A DNA stretch of 64,000 nt, taken from the NCBI RefSeq assembly GCF_036647415.1, contig NZ_JAVXKG010000016.1:1-64000 (forward strand). The letters are read 5' to 3'. The position numbers and the translations under genes are program-made. How positions within the stretch are numbered: the first letter of the stretch is position 1; each line of letters begins with the position of its first letter. Source of the stretch: Empedobacter sp036647415. Lineage in GTDB: Bacteria; Bacteroidota; Bacteroidia; Flavobacteriales; Weeksellaceae. The notes below the pieces were generated by a model. That model was not told the DNA's origin, ran no database searches, and saw nothing but the letters and a program-made list of their open reading frames with translations. Below are positions 43,561 to 52,611 of the stretch, in pieces.

Positions 43561-44892
43561 TTATAAATTACCAATTACATATTGCAATTGATAGTATTTT
43601 AGTTGTTTATTGATTTCTAATGATATTAAGTTGGATTGAGTTTCTAAATACACATTATCAGCATCAATCAATTCTGTAATTAAGCTTAATTTATTGGCGT
43701 ATTTTGTTTTCACAATTCGGTAATTTTCTTTGGCTTGCGTTATAGCTTCTCTAGCAATCTCAATTTTTTCTATGGATTCTTCTAATTTTCTATTTGCGAC
43801 AAAAACATCATGTGTAAGCTGTTCTTCTCTCTCTTCTATTTCTAATTTTGCAATGGAAATAGAACGATCAGCAATCAACATCTTTTGTTTGTTTTTGTAC
43901 AAATTACTCAACGGCATTACAATGTTAATTCCTACTTTCCCGAAACGATATAAGTTTTCTTGTGGTGGAAAAAACATAAAATTGGGATAACTTAAACCAT
44001 ATTCGCCATCCGCAGTTATTCGAGGTAAAATATTGGATTTGATTATCTTTTTATCAATTTCTTTTAAGTGTAAATCTTCTTTTGCAATTTGTAGATTTTC
44101 ATTTTTTTCGAAAGCCTCTATAATTAACTCATCTACAAAACCAATTTGAGTTGTATTTGTAAACAAATCTGTCGTGTCTATCTGTAATTCTTGCTCTGCA
44201 GGTAAAGCAATCAAGGTTTTTATTTGATGCTCTATAATCGCAATATCATTTGCCAATTCGGTAAATGACATTTTATGATTAGACAATTGCAATTCGGTAC
44301 GTAAAACCTCATTATATGTTACTAATCCATTTTTCTGAAACGATTTTACTTGCTTAATATTAATAGAATCTTCGTGTATTTTGTCAAGAAGTAAACTTTG
44401 TTGTTCATGCAGATGCAATACTTGTAAATACGCCGTTATAATTTGCATACGTAGTTCACGTTCATCTTTTTTAGTACGAAGTTTAGAAATATCTGTTTCT
44501 ATTTCAGCTTTCTTTTCTTCGTTTTTTAGCTTTCCTCCTAAATAAATTGGAATTTCGGCAGATAATGTAAAATCATATTGTTCGCGGGGAACTTTATATT
44601 TTGTAGACGATTTCAGTAATCCATCTTCATACTGATTGATATTACTTAATACATGAAAACCGGTGTGAAAATTGACATCAGGTAATTTTTCATTTTTTAA
44701 ATCATCTTCTATTAATTCGGATACATTTGTTTGTAAAGTACGAATTTGAAGTTTTTTGTTGTTTTGTAATCCGATTTCAATTGCTTGATTCAGTTTTAAT
44801 TGATGGTAATTATATTCTGTTTGCGCAAAACTAAAACTTCCCATCACTAACAAAATTGTAAGTAATTGATATCTAATTAGATTAAATATCAT
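43561..44892 (-). CDS. TolC-family outer membrane channel, operon copy 1
   Basis: A 443-residue exported protein with a signal peptide ending in SFSFAQ and two repeats of the outer membrane efflux protein domain. Helical segments such as LNQAIEIGLQNNKKLQIR and the repeated NYRIVKTKYANKLSLITELID are typical. It forms the trimeric exit duct. It is the promoter-proximal gene of the operon. The paralogue at 48034 to 49365 is nearly the same length and shares the first seven residues MIFNLIR. Confidence 0.88.
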   Translation of the reverse strand: MIFNLIRYQLLTILLVMGSFSFAQTEYNYHQLKLNQAIEIGLQNNKKLQIRTLQTNVSELIEDDLKNEKLPDVNFHTGFHVLSNINQYEDGLLKSSTKYKVPREQYDFTLSAEIPIYLGGKLKNEEKKAEIETDISKLRTKKDERELRMQIITAYLQVLHLHEQQSLLLDKIHEDSINIKQVKSFQKNGLVTYNEVLRTELQLSNHKMSFTELANDIAIIEHQIKTLIALPAEQELQIDTTDLFTNTTQIGFVDELIIEAFEKNENLQIAKEDLHLKEIDKKIIKSNILPRITADGEYGLSYPNFMFFPPQENLYRFGKVGINIVMPLSNLYKNKQKMLIADRSISIAKLEIEEREEQLTHDVFVANRKLEESIEKIEIAREAITQAKENYRIVKTKYANKLSLITELIDADNVYLETQSNLISLEINKQLKYYQLQYVIGNL

Positions 44893-44935
44893 ATTGGTAT
44901 TAAATTCTTTTAAATCCTAATCGTTTTAAGTGGTG

Positions 44936-44943
44936 CAAATATA
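44936..44943 (-). promoter_or_regulatory. TAnnTTTG element of efflux operon 1
   Basis: TATATTTG on the minus strand lies 43 bases before the TolC-like start. The related box at 44978 lies 35 bases further upstream. Confidence 0.5.
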
Positions 44944-44977
44944 CATGGACACATGCAGGTAGAGATTGAGTAAAAAG

Positions 44978-45004
44978 GAAAATAATTTATCCATTTACGC
45001 CAAA
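44978..45004 (-). promoter_or_regulatory. Conserved box upstream of efflux operon 1, candidate AraC-type site
   Basis: This 27-base segment matches 49449 to 49475 in 21 positions, with shared blocks GAAAATAATTT, CATT and GCCAAA. In both operons it begins 35 bases upstream of the -7 element. It may bind the AraC-type regulator encoded at 49557. The rest of the gap to 45133 shows no gene. Confidence 0.5.
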
Positions 45005-45133
45005 TGATAAAAATATAGAAATTATAAAAAAAGTGAAGCTATTTTATCTAAAAATAAATTTGAACGTAATGAAAATTAATTCTAAAAAATAAATAATTCA
45101 ATATATCTATAGTTTAGACCAATTACACATAAA

Positions 45134-45176
45134 AACCAAAAAGATGTTTATCTATTCGAAAAACATCTTTTTGGTT
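45134..45176 (-). terminator. Terminator of efflux operon 2
   Basis: A perfect 16-base-pair stem (AACCAAAAAGATGTTT and its complement) is followed on the minus strand by a T run. It is separated from the operon's last stop codon at 45417 by the MITE-like copy C. Confidence 0.8.
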
Positions 45177-45185
45177 AATTATTTA

Positions 45186-45388
45186 CCCGTTGTGCATTTT
45201 GATAATTTTAGCAATTAAACCGTCAATTCGAGTGAAATTCTGTAAGAATTTTGTATCGAGAATAAGGTTTTAGAAGATAAAATTCTATTCTCGATACAAT
45301 TTTTATTCATTCTTGTACTGAGTTTATCGAAGTGTCATTTCTAAAAATCACTCGAACTGACGAATTTTAATTCAAAATGCACAACGGG
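45186..45388 (+). repeat. MITE-like element, copy C (best preserved)
   Basis: A 203-base element with perfect 17-base terminal inverted repeats, CCCGTTGTGCATTTTGA at the left and its complement at 45372 to 45388. It is flanked by the 11-base direct repeat TTAATTATTTA (45175 to 45185 and 45389 to 45399), as expected of a target duplication. Inside are a 15-base pair of arms with one mismatch (45221 to 45235 and 45348 to 45362) and a 12-base-pair hairpin (45253 to 45264 with 45286 to 45297). It has no coding frame. Related copies are at 7274 and 20872. Confidence 0.85.
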
Positions 45389-45416
45389 TTAATTATTTAT
45401 ACCTATTTAGGACTAT

Positions 45417-46979
45417 TTATTTTCTGAAAAGTACTGTTTTAAAAGGTTTATAAAAAAACACAAAGAAAGTCATTACAATTCCAATAACAAATAAAGTTCT
45501 AAAAATCTCGATATTACTTACCAATAACGCTTGATTGTATAATTTGGTTTTTAAAACTCCGATTGACAAACTAACCGAATCATTGGTTAAATGAACTGAA
45601 CTATTCTTCGTCATCAAATTATTCCATTGCTCTTGAAAAATTGTACTTGTTTGATCTAAATTTTTCGTCATCAAAAATTGATGTTTCGTCGTTAAATACA
45701 AAACTGCATTTTGCATAATTGCAAATCCTATTGTTGTTGTCCAAAAACGAGCTGCTGTTCCTATCAACGCTACATTACCCGAAATATTGGGATGTACAGA
45801 GCCAATCATATACAAAACCAATGGTGTAAAAATAAGACCTTGTCCAAGACCTTCTAACATCAACGGTGGCGCAATTGCGTCTACTTTTGTATCTGGAAAA
45901 AATAAATAACTAAACCACAATAAACTGATAGATAAAGTAAAAAATCCGATTGTAAAAATGTAACGATAATCAACCTTTTTTATCAATAAAAACACCGAAA
46001 TTAAAATGCCTAAAAAAGATCCCGCAACATTAAAATATTGTATTTGTAGTACATATTCCCAAGGCCATTTCCAAACACTTCCCATTACTTGGTAAATATT
46101 ACTCATACAAGAGCGTAATAAATAGAAAATAAAAAAGATAAAAATACCTAAAATAACACGTTCGGATTTGAATACTTCAAAATGAAACAAAGGTCGTTTT
46201 GATGTTCTTTGATGAAGAATAAATAAACCTGCAAAAAATAAACATAAGAAAAACGATAATGTGATATAATTTGACTCGAACCAATAGTGTTTTTTTCCAT
46301 AAACCAAGAAATATGCGCCAGAAATTAATGAAATTAACATCAAAAATATTCCTCCTAAATTTAATTGATACAATGGTTTTTTAGGAAACATACGGTTCTG
46401 ATTAAATAAGAAAACATAAACCAATAAAGCTATTACATGCATTGCCATTACTGTATAAACCATCATATTATGATCATAGTTTTCTATCGCAAATTTCACA
46501 ATTGAGGTCGCAAATTTATCTCCCGTCAACATAAAACAATATAAACACGAATATGCAATAATACGGGCATAATCACTTTTTATTTGCGACATAAGAATTG
46601 GCAATAAAATAACACCTTCAAACAACGTAATTGGTCCTTGTAAAAAACGAAGTAACAAAATAAGTTGTGTATTCTTGGTTAGCGTTATTGCAAATAATAT
46701 GATAATACTAGCGCAGGTCATAAACAACAAATAACTTCGGATATTAAAAAAGTGAAAAAATCTGACATGAATAAATAATCCACAGACAATTGTTGCATAC
46801 GCTAACGAAAATAAAAATTGTAAATCGTCAACTTCTAAATCTAAGAAAGAAGCTGTAAATGTACTATTCATACTAAAAATTGTCAATAACATCAAGTGTG
46901 GAAATAGTGCAATAACCAAAATTGGTACAATTAATTTCTGCGGAACCCATTTGTTGAATATAGAATTTTGACTTTGCAT
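45417..46979 (-). CDS. MFS efflux transporter, operon copy 2 (EmrB-like partner)
   Basis: A 520-residue, about 14-span transporter. It is clearly homologous along its whole length to the protein at 40930 to 42501 (shared NSIFNKWVP start, MNSTFTASFLDLEVDD and GDKFATSIVKFAIENY). It is less conserved between copies than the adaptor, which suggests different substrate ranges. The start is ATG 46979, four bases after the adaptor stop. The MITE-like copy C begins 28 bases after its stop codon. Confidence 0.85.
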   Translation of the reverse strand: MQSQNSIFNKWVPQKLIVPILVIALFPHLMLLTIFSMNSTFTASFLDLEVDDLQFLFSLAYATIVCGLFIHVRFFHFFNIRSYLLFMTCASIIILFAITLTKNTQLILLLRFLQGPITLFEGVILLPILMSQIKSDYARIIAYSCLYCFMLTGDKFATSIVKFAIENYDHNMMVYTVMAMHVIALLVYVFLFNQNRMFPKKPLYQLNLGGIFLMLISLISGAYFLVYGKKHYWFESNYITLSFFLCLFFAGLFILHQRTSKRPLFHFEVFKSERVILGIFIFFIFYLLRSCMSNIYQVMGSVWKWPWEYVLQIQYFNVAGSFLGILISVFLLIKKVDYRYIFTIGFFTLSISLLWFSYLFFPDTKVDAIAPPLMLEGLGQGLIFTPLVLYMIGSVHPNISGNVALIGTAARFWTTTIGFAIMQNAVLYLTTKHQFLMTKNLDQTSTIFQEQWNNLMTKNSSVHLTNDSVSLSIGVLKTKLYNQALLVSNIEIFRTLFVIGIVMTFFVFFYKPFKTVLFRK

Positions 46980-46982
46980 ATA

Positions 46983-48029
46983 TTATTTCAATTTTTCTGC
47001 TGATACTGCCACATTCATTCCCGAACGTAATTTTTCATTATTTTTACTCTCTTTTAATATAATTTTGACAGGAAAACGTTGTTCTATTTTCACAAAATTT
47101 CCCGTAGCATTATCAGGTTTCACCAAAGAAAATTCTGATCCTGAAGCTGGAGAAAGTGATTCTATTTTTCCTTCAAATTCAATTGTAGCATAAGCATCAG
47201 CTTTTACTTGTATTGTTTTATCTAAATCAATTTCGCCTAATTGTGTTTCTTTAAAATTGGCAACAATCCATTTCTCTTTCGATACAACTTGCACCAAAGC
47301 TTGCCCTTCTTTTATTAATTGACCAACTTGTATATTTTTTACACCAACCCAACCATCATAAGGCGCAATAACATAAGTATAGCTTAATCTTAGTTTTGCA
47401 TCATTTAATTGTGCTTTTCGTTGTAAAATTTGTGTTTTAGCTGGTGCAACTTTTGTTTGTTCTGCTAGCGTACCTACATTTACAGCGTTACGTTGTTGTT
47501 CTAAAGCCAGTAGATTTGCTTTTGCTTGTTTATATTTTGCTTCTATTTCTTCAAACTGTTGAAGTGTTGCGGCATCTTCTGCTACTAAATTTTCGAAACG
47601 TGTAAAATCTTTTTCTGTTCTCCAAACCTCTATTTTAGCAGCTTCTATATTTGCATTTACAATATTTACATTACTTGCTTTACTATCTACTGCTGTTTCG
47701 TAAGTTGCAACAGACTCTGTTGTACTTTCTAAATTAGCTTGCGCAATATCAATTTGATTTTGAAATTCTCGGTTGTCAATTACAACTAAAGTATCGCCTT
47801 TGTGTACAAATTGATTTTCTTCGAAATTTATTTTATTGATAAATCCGGAAACTTTACTAGAAACTGGCGTAATATATTGTCTTACTTGCGCATCATTTGT
47901 ACTTACATGCGAACTAGAAAACAAGTAGAACCAACCAACAGCTCCTACTCCAATCAAAATAAATAACCATGCTATAACAGATAATGTTCTGTTCATTCGT
48001 TTTTCTCCTTTCGTCAATTGTTTCGTCAT
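46983..48029 (-). CDS. HlyD/EmrA-family periplasmic adaptor, operon copy 2
   Basis: A 348-residue adaptor with one N-terminal span (LSVIAWLFILIGVGAVGW), lipoyl halves and a long coiled-coil hairpin. It is strongly alike to the copy at 42505 to 43554; the sequence around VRQYITPVSSKVSGFI and VVIDNREF is the same. The neighbouring spacing (4 to 5 bases to both neighbours) shows one polycistronic operon. Confidence 0.9.
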   Translation of the reverse strand: MTKQLTKGEKRMNRTLSVIAWLFILIGVGAVGWFYLFSSSHVSTNDAQVRQYITPVSSKVSGFINKINFEENQFVHKGDTLVVIDNREFQNQIDIAQANLESTTESVATYETAVDSKASNVNIVNANIEAAKIEVWRTEKDFTRFENLVAEDAATLQQFEEIEAKYKQAKANLLALEQQRNAVNVGTLAEQTKVAPAKTQILQRKAQLNDAKLRLSYTYVIAPYDGWVGVKNIQVGQLIKEGQALVQVVSKEKWIVANFKETQLGEIDLDKTIQVKADAYATIEFEGKIESLSPASGSEFSLVKPDNATGNFVKIEQRFPVKIILKESKNNEKLRSGMNVAVSAEKLK

Positions 48030-48033
48030 ATTC

Positions 48034-49365
48034 TTATAAGTTTCCTAATACGTATTGTAGTTGATAGTATTTTAATTGTTTATTTATTTGCAAAGAAATT
48101 AAGTTAGATTGTGCTTCCAAATAAGCATTATCTGCATCAATTAATTCTGTAATTAAACTTAATTTGTTCGCGTATTTTGTTTTTACAATTCGATAATTTT
48201 CTTTGGATTGATGAATTGCTTCTTCTGCAATTTTTATTTTATCTAATGATTCGTCTAATCGTTTTTTTGCTGTAAAAACTTCATGTGTTATCTGTTCTTC
48301 TCGCTCTTCGATTTCTAATTTTGCAATTTCAATTTTTTGATCCGCGATTTGCATTTTTTGTTTATTCTTGAAAAAATTACTTAACGGAACGGTAATATTT
48401 ACGCCAACCATTCCAAAACGATACAAATGTTCTTCTGGAGGAAAAAACATAAAATTGGGATAATTCAAACCATATTCTCCACCTGCAGTTATTTTAGGCA
48501 ACACATTTGCTTTGGTTATTTTTTTATCTAACTGTTTCAGATCAAGATCTTCTTTTGCAATTTTCAGACTTTCATTATTTTCCATCGCTTCCAAAACCAT
48601 CTGATCTACAATACCCAAATGTTCTGTGTTTGTAAACAAATCATTGGTTTGTACATGTATTTCTTGTGCTTCTGGTAAAGACAATACTGTTTTTATTTGA
48701 TGTTCTATTATCGCAATTTCATTATCCAATTCAGAAAAAGACATTTTATGATTGGATAATTGTAACTGTGTACGCAGAACCTCATTATATGTAACCAAGC
48801 CATTTTTCTTGAAAATTTCTGTCTGCTTAATATTGGCAGAATCTTCGTGTATTTTATCCGAAATCAAATGTTGTTGTTCTTGTAAATGCAACACTTGCAA
48901 ATAAGCCGTAATAATTTGCATGCGAAGTTCTCGCTCATCTTTTTTTATCTTTAACTTCGAAATTTCAGTTTCTATTTCTGCTTTCTTTTCCTCATTTTTA
49001 ATCTTCCCTCCCAAATAAACCGGAATCTCTGCTTTTAATGTAAAATCATATTTTATACGTGGTGTTGCATATTTTGTTGATGATTTTAAAAACCCATCAT
49101 CATACTGATTTATATTACTCAAAACATGAAAACCAGTGTGAAAATCCACATCAGGAAGTTTTTCATTTTTTAAATCACGTTCATTCAATTCAGCCACATT
49201 TGATTGCAAGGAACGTATTTGCAATTTTTTGTTATTTTGTAGTCCAATTTCAATTGCTTCGCTCAATTTTAATTGATTATAGTCTAAATTTGTTTGAGCA
49301 AAAGAAGTACTACTCACCATTATAAAAAACGTAAGCAATTGATATCTAATTAAATTAAATATCAT
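48034..49365 (-). CDS. TolC-family outer membrane channel, operon copy 2
   Basis: A 443-residue exported outer membrane efflux protein with a signal ending in STSFAQ. It shares with copy 1 the YGLNYPNFMFFPP-type segment and NYRIVKTKYANKLSLITELID near the C-terminus. It is the first gene of operon 2, and its promoter region faces the AraC-type regulator gene. Confidence 0.88.
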   Translation of the reverse strand: MIFNLIRYQLLTFFIMVSSTSFAQTNLDYNQLKLSEAIEIGLQNNKKLQIRSLQSNVAELNERDLKNEKLPDVDFHTGFHVLSNINQYDDGFLKSSTKYATPRIKYDFTLKAEIPVYLGGKIKNEEKKAEIETEISKLKIKKDERELRMQIITAYLQVLHLQEQQHLISDKIHEDSANIKQTEIFKKNGLVTYNEVLRTQLQLSNHKMSFSELDNEIAIIEHQIKTVLSLPEAQEIHVQTNDLFTNTEHLGIVDQMVLEAMENNESLKIAKEDLDLKQLDKKITKANVLPKITAGGEYGLNYPNFMFFPPEEHLYRFGMVGVNITVPLSNFFKNKQKMQIADQKIEIAKLEIEEREEQITHEVFTAKKRLDESLDKIKIAEEAIHQSKENYRIVKTKYANKLSLITELIDADNAYLEAQSNLISLQINKQLKYYQLQYVLGNL

Positions 49366-49406
49366 ATCTATTTTTAAATTCTAAAAAGTTTGTTGATTTA
49401 TTACTG

Positions 49407-49414
49407 CAAAGGTA
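49407..49414 (-). promoter_or_regulatory. TAnnTTTG element of efflux operon 2
   Basis: TACCTTTG on the minus strand lies 41 bases before the TolC-like start, in the same layout as in operon 1. Confidence 0.5.
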
Positions 49415-49448
49415 CGTGCAAAGACAACTAACGTAAATGATAAAATAA

Positions 49449-49475
49449 GAAAATAATTTGCTCATTCTAGCCAAA
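49449..49475 (-). promoter_or_regulatory. Conserved box upstream of efflux operon 2, candidate AraC-type site
   Basis: The partner of the box at 44978 to 45004, at the same 35-base distance from the -7 element. It lies in the 191-base divergent gap shared with the AraC-type gene, so the regulator could act on both sides. Confidence 0.5.
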
Positions 49476-49556
49476 ATAGATAATTTTGTAAACGTATATT
49501 TTAGATAAAAAATAATCTATATACTCATTTCATTCGTATTCAAACTTCAACGTAAG

Positions 49557-50360
49557 ATGGATCAAAAATTTATAAAAGAAGTCGATCAAAATAACTCTGA
49601 ATATTACCTACATCATGTCTATTTGGACACTGTAGAAACAGAGATTCATCAGCATAAAAAAGCACAATTACTTTATGCAGAAGGTGGAATTGTCCATATT
49701 TTTATCAACGATAAGCATTGGTATTTACCTGCACGTTGTTTTATGTGGATTCCTGCAAATACAGATCATTCTATCTTAACTTATAGTAAAAATGGAGATT
49801 TGTATAATTTTTATTTTAAGACAGAAGAAAATGAAAATGAATTTTACGCCAAAACCAATATCTATTATGCCGAAGATTTACTGCGTGAAATGTTTTTGTA
49901 TACCAAACCTTGGGATGGAATTATTGAAGAAAAAGATACTGCAAAATATTATTTTTTAAAAGCAATAAAAGCAATTTTACCCGAAATGGAATCGAATAAA
50001 TTGCCAATTACAATTCAACATCCTTTTCCGAAAGATCAAAAACTGATTGAAATTGCTCAGTTTTTAATGTTAAATATCGAAAAAAACTATACAATTGATG
50101 AAATTTCTAAACATTTCGGAATAAGTTCTCGTACACTATCTCGAAAATTTAAAGATAATTTGGGAATGAATTATGTTCGATTTTTACGCTCTTTACGTAT
50201 TACAAAATCATTAGAATTGATTGCAGAAAATAGGTATAATATGTACGAAGTTGCCATGTTGGTTGGTTACAATTCTTTGTCTTCGTTTAGCAATATTTTT
50301 CAAAAAGTTTCTGGAATTCGTCCAACTGAATATGCCCAAATGTTGCATAAAAAGCGTTAA
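49557..50360 (+). CDS. AraC-family transcription regulator
   Basis: A 267-residue protein. The N-terminal half is a cupin-like sensing domain (TEIHQHKKAQLLYAEGGIVHI, WYLPARCFMWIPA). The C-terminal hundred residues hold two helix-turn-helix units (YTIDEISKHFGISSRTLSRKF and MYEVAMLVGYNSLSSFSNIF), ending FQKVSGIRPTEYAQM. It is divergent from efflux operon 2 and is the likely regulator of both efflux copies. The ligand is unknown. Confidence 0.88.
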   Translation: MDQKFIKEVDQNNSEYYLHHVYLDTVETEIHQHKKAQLLYAEGGIVHIFINDKHWYLPARCFMWIPANTDHSILTYSKNGDLYNFYFKTEENENEFYAKTNIYYAEDLLREMFLYTKPWDGIIEEKDTAKYYFLKAIKAILPEMESNKLPITIQHPFPKDQKLIEIAQFLMLNIEKNYTIDEISKHFGISSRTLSRKFKDNLGMNYVRFLRSLRITKSLELIAENRYNMYEVAMLVGYNSLSSFSNIFQKVSGIRPTEYAQMLHKKR

Positions 50361-50436
50361 ATCGTGTTATAATAATCCATCAAAAATAAATTGAAAATTC
50401 CTAACATATATCAACGGCTTAAAAGATATTCTACCT

Positions 50437-50444
50437 TAACTTTG
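50437..50444 (+). promoter_or_regulatory. Possible TAnnTTTG element for the FMN reductase gene
   Basis: TAACTTTG lies 25 bases before the ATG at 50470. Confidence 0.4.
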
Positions 50445-50469
50445 CACAATCAAAATTTAAAAATATAAA

Positions 50470-51015
50470 ATGAAAATATTAGCATTTGCAGGTAGTAATA
50501 GCAAAAACTCAATCAACAAACAATTATTAAATTATACATTAGGTCAACTAGAAAATACAGAGATTGACTTAGTAGATATTAACGATTTCGAAATGCCAAT
50601 TTACTCTATTGATCGTCAATTAGAAAGTGGGTTTCCTCAATTAGCAGAAGATTTTTACAAAAAAATTAAAGAGGCTGATGGTTTAGTTATTAGTCTAGCA
50701 GAGCACAATGGTAATTTTACGGTTGCTTTAAAAAATATTTTAGACTGGGTTTCTCGTATTGAAATGCCTTATTTAAAGGATAAAAAAATCTTATTATTAA
50801 GTACTTCTCCTGGTAGTTATGGTGGAGGAAATGTAATGGAAGTTGGACTAAAATATTTCGGAATGTTTGCAAGTGGAGAAATTGTAGCAAGTGCAACTTT
50901 TCCTTTTTTCAACGATAATTTCCAAAATAACGAGATCGTGAATGACGAACTTAAGAATACTATTTTAGAAAAAATTACAACGTTTAAAAATTCTTTATCA
51001 GAAATTGAAGCTTAA
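50470..51015 (+). CDS. NADPH-dependent FMN reductase family protein
   Basis: A 181-residue flavodoxin-fold protein. The phosphate loop is AGSNSKNSINKQLL, followed by DINDFEMPIYS, SLAEHNGNFTVALKNILDW and LLSTSPGSYGGGNV. It should reduce FMN, quinones or azo dyes with NAD(P)H in the cytoplasm. It is a single gene with its own terminator, not far from the efflux genes but not cotranscribed with them. Confidence 0.86.
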   Translation: MKILAFAGSNSKNSINKQLLNYTLGQLENTEIDLVDINDFEMPIYSIDRQLESGFPQLAEDFYKKIKEADGLVISLAEHNGNFTVALKNILDWVSRIEMPYLKDKKILLLSTSPGSYGGGNVMEVGLKYFGMFASGEIVASATFPFFNDNFQNNEIVNDELKNTILEKITTFKNSLSEIEA

Positions 51016-51035
51016 TTTTCTGATAGATAAAATAT

Positions 51036-51064
51036 AAGACCGAATGTTTAATTCGGTCTTTTTA
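51036..51064 (+). terminator. Terminator after the FMN reductase gene
   Basis: A ten-base-pair stem (AAGACCGAAT with ATTCGGTCTT) and a T run follow the stop codon by about 20 bases. Confidence 0.87.
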
Positions 51065-51073
51065 TTTATAATA

Positions 51074-51490
51074 CTAATTTACGTTAATCTCGTAAGTTAT
51101 TTCTATACCTCCGTTTGCAAGCATATCGTGTACACTACAATATTTCTTAACAGCTAATTCTGCTGCTTTATTTGCTTTATCCAAATCAATATTTCCTTTT
51201 AAATTGAATGTGATATGAATATTTGTAAAAATATTTGGAATCTCATCACGTCTTTTTCCTTCAACCTCAACTTGTATATCTTCTATTTCTTGACGTTGTT
51301 TTTTCAAAATTTCATTCAAATCAAACACACTACAACTACCCAAAGCAATCAAAACTAATTCCATCGGACGAACACCTTTTCCTTCTCCACCTATCGACTC
51401 TGGACCATCAATATTCACTTTTACAGACGAACTTGGCGCAGTTGCCTCATAATGTGACGCATCATTTACTCTATTTAATTCTATTTTCAT
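51074..51490 (-). CDS. OsmC/Ohr-family peroxiredoxin-like protein
   Basis: A 138-residue protein from the ATG at 51490; an in-frame TTG at 51511 is less likely. The two active-site cysteines are Cys53 in LGSCSVFDLNEIL and Cys118 in KKYCSVHDML. The RPMELVLIAL helix is typical. It resembles the YhfA branch of OsmC-type thiol peroxidases, which reduce organic hydroperoxides. It is convergent with the FMN reductase gene. Confidence 0.87.
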   Translation of the reverse strand: MKIELNRVNDASHYEATAPSSSVKVNIDGPESIGGEGKGVRPMELVLIALGSCSVFDLNEILKKQRQEIEDIQVEVEGKRRDEIPNIFTNIHITFNLKGNIDLDKANKAAELAVKKYCSVHDMLANGGIEITYEINVN

Positions 51491-51623
51491 AATCTCACTT
51501 GTTTTGGACAATAAAATTAAACATTTTTAATCGATTCTCTTCTACATTTTATTTTCTTCAATTTATAAAACCAATCTTTTTTTTAATTAATTTAGACCTT
51601 AACTAATTATAAAAAAGCACAAT

Positions 51624-52001
51624 ATGAATAGTGTCGTTTATTTTGAAATTCAAGCAAATGATCCGCAAAAATCAATTGAATTTTACACCAATGTTTTTCG
51701 TTGGAACTTCATCAAACAAGATGGTTTACCAATTGAATATTACCGTATCGAAACTTCTGGTATTGAGGGCGGAATGTTCAAACGTCCAGCAGATACACCT
51801 TCTCTGAATTGCGGAACAAATGCATTTACATGCACAATGGAAGTAGAAAATTTTGACGCAATAGCAGAGAAAATCATTCAAAATGGAGGTCAAATAGCTA
51901 TGCCAAAATTTGCTATACCTGGTCGTTGTTGGCAAGGTTATTTTTTAGATTCTGATCATAATGTTTTTGGTATTTTTCAGATAGATCATTCAGCTAAATA
52001 A
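51624..52001 (+). CDS. VOC-family glyoxalase-like protein
   Basis: A 125-residue single-domain VOC protein. VYFEIQANDPQKSIEFYTNVF opens the first beta-alpha-beta unit and WQGYFLDSDHNVFGIFQ closes the second. The function within the family is unknown. Its stop codon directly abuts the start of the SRPBCC gene, so the two are one transcript. Confidence 0.82.
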   Translation: MNSVVYFEIQANDPQKSIEFYTNVFRWNFIKQDGLPIEYYRIETSGIEGGMFKRPADTPSLNCGTNAFTCTMEVENFDAIAEKIIQNGGQIAMPKFAIPGRCWQGYFLDSDHNVFGIFQIDHSAK

Positions 52002-52532
52002 ATGTATATGAAGAAGTTTATAAAATGGTTTTTCGGAATAATTATAGCTTTAATCGTTCTGATATTGATTGTTGCAGCAATTTTACCAAAAGATTTTCAT
52101 GCCGAAGGAACAACTACAATTAACAAACCAAATAAAGTGGTTTTTGATTATGTTAAACATCTAAAAAATCAAGAAAACTATGGTGTTTGGTTTAGATTAG
52201 AAGACAATATCAAAAAAAATTATCAAGGAACAGACGGAACTGTTGGTTTTATATACACTTGGAAAGGAGATAAAGTTGGTGAAGGAAAACAGGTAATTAC
52301 CAAAATTGAAGAAGGTAAACGTATTGATATGGATTTATTCTTTAATAATGATCCAAATGCGGCTAAATCTTATATCTCAACTGAAGAAATTTCAGCAAAT
52401 AAAACAAAGGTAAATTGGGTAATTGACGGAAAAATGCCTTATCCTTTTAATATAATGAGTCTTTTTTATGATATGAATAAAGATTTTGAGCAAGGTACAG
52501 CGAATTTGAAAGAGGTTTTAGAAAAACAATAA
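52002..52532 (+). CDS. Membrane-anchored SRPBCC (START-like) protein
   Basis: A 176-residue protein. An N-terminal span (about residues 9 to 28, FFGIIIALIVLILIVAAIL) is followed by a START-like domain (TTINKPNKVVFDYVKHLKNQENYG and VGFIYTWKGDKVGEGKQ). Such domains bind hydrophobic ligands; none can be named. The start could be ATG 52002 or 52008. It is coupled to the VOC gene and ends before a long bidirectional terminator. Confidence 0.8.
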   Translation: MYMKKFIKWFFGIIIALIVLILIVAAILPKDFHAEGTTTINKPNKVVFDYVKHLKNQENYGVWFRLEDNIKKNYQGTDGTVGFIYTWKGDKVGEGKQVITKIEEGKRIDMDLFFNNDPNAAKSYISTEEISANKTKVNWVIDGKMPYPFNIMSLFYDMNKDFEQGTANLKEVLEKQ

Positions 52533-52548
52533 TTTCAGATTTAAGTTA

Positions 52549-52592
52549 AAAACAAATAGTCAGAAAAGTAATTTTCTGACTATTTGTTTTTT
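52549..52592. terminator. Strong bidirectional terminator
   Basis: A perfect 19-base-pair stem (AAAACAAATAGTCAGAAAA and its complement) with a four-base loop lies between the convergent SRPBCC and HD-PycTM genes. Confidence 0.9.
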
Positions 52593-52611
52593 AGATTATT
52601 TTATAACGTTA

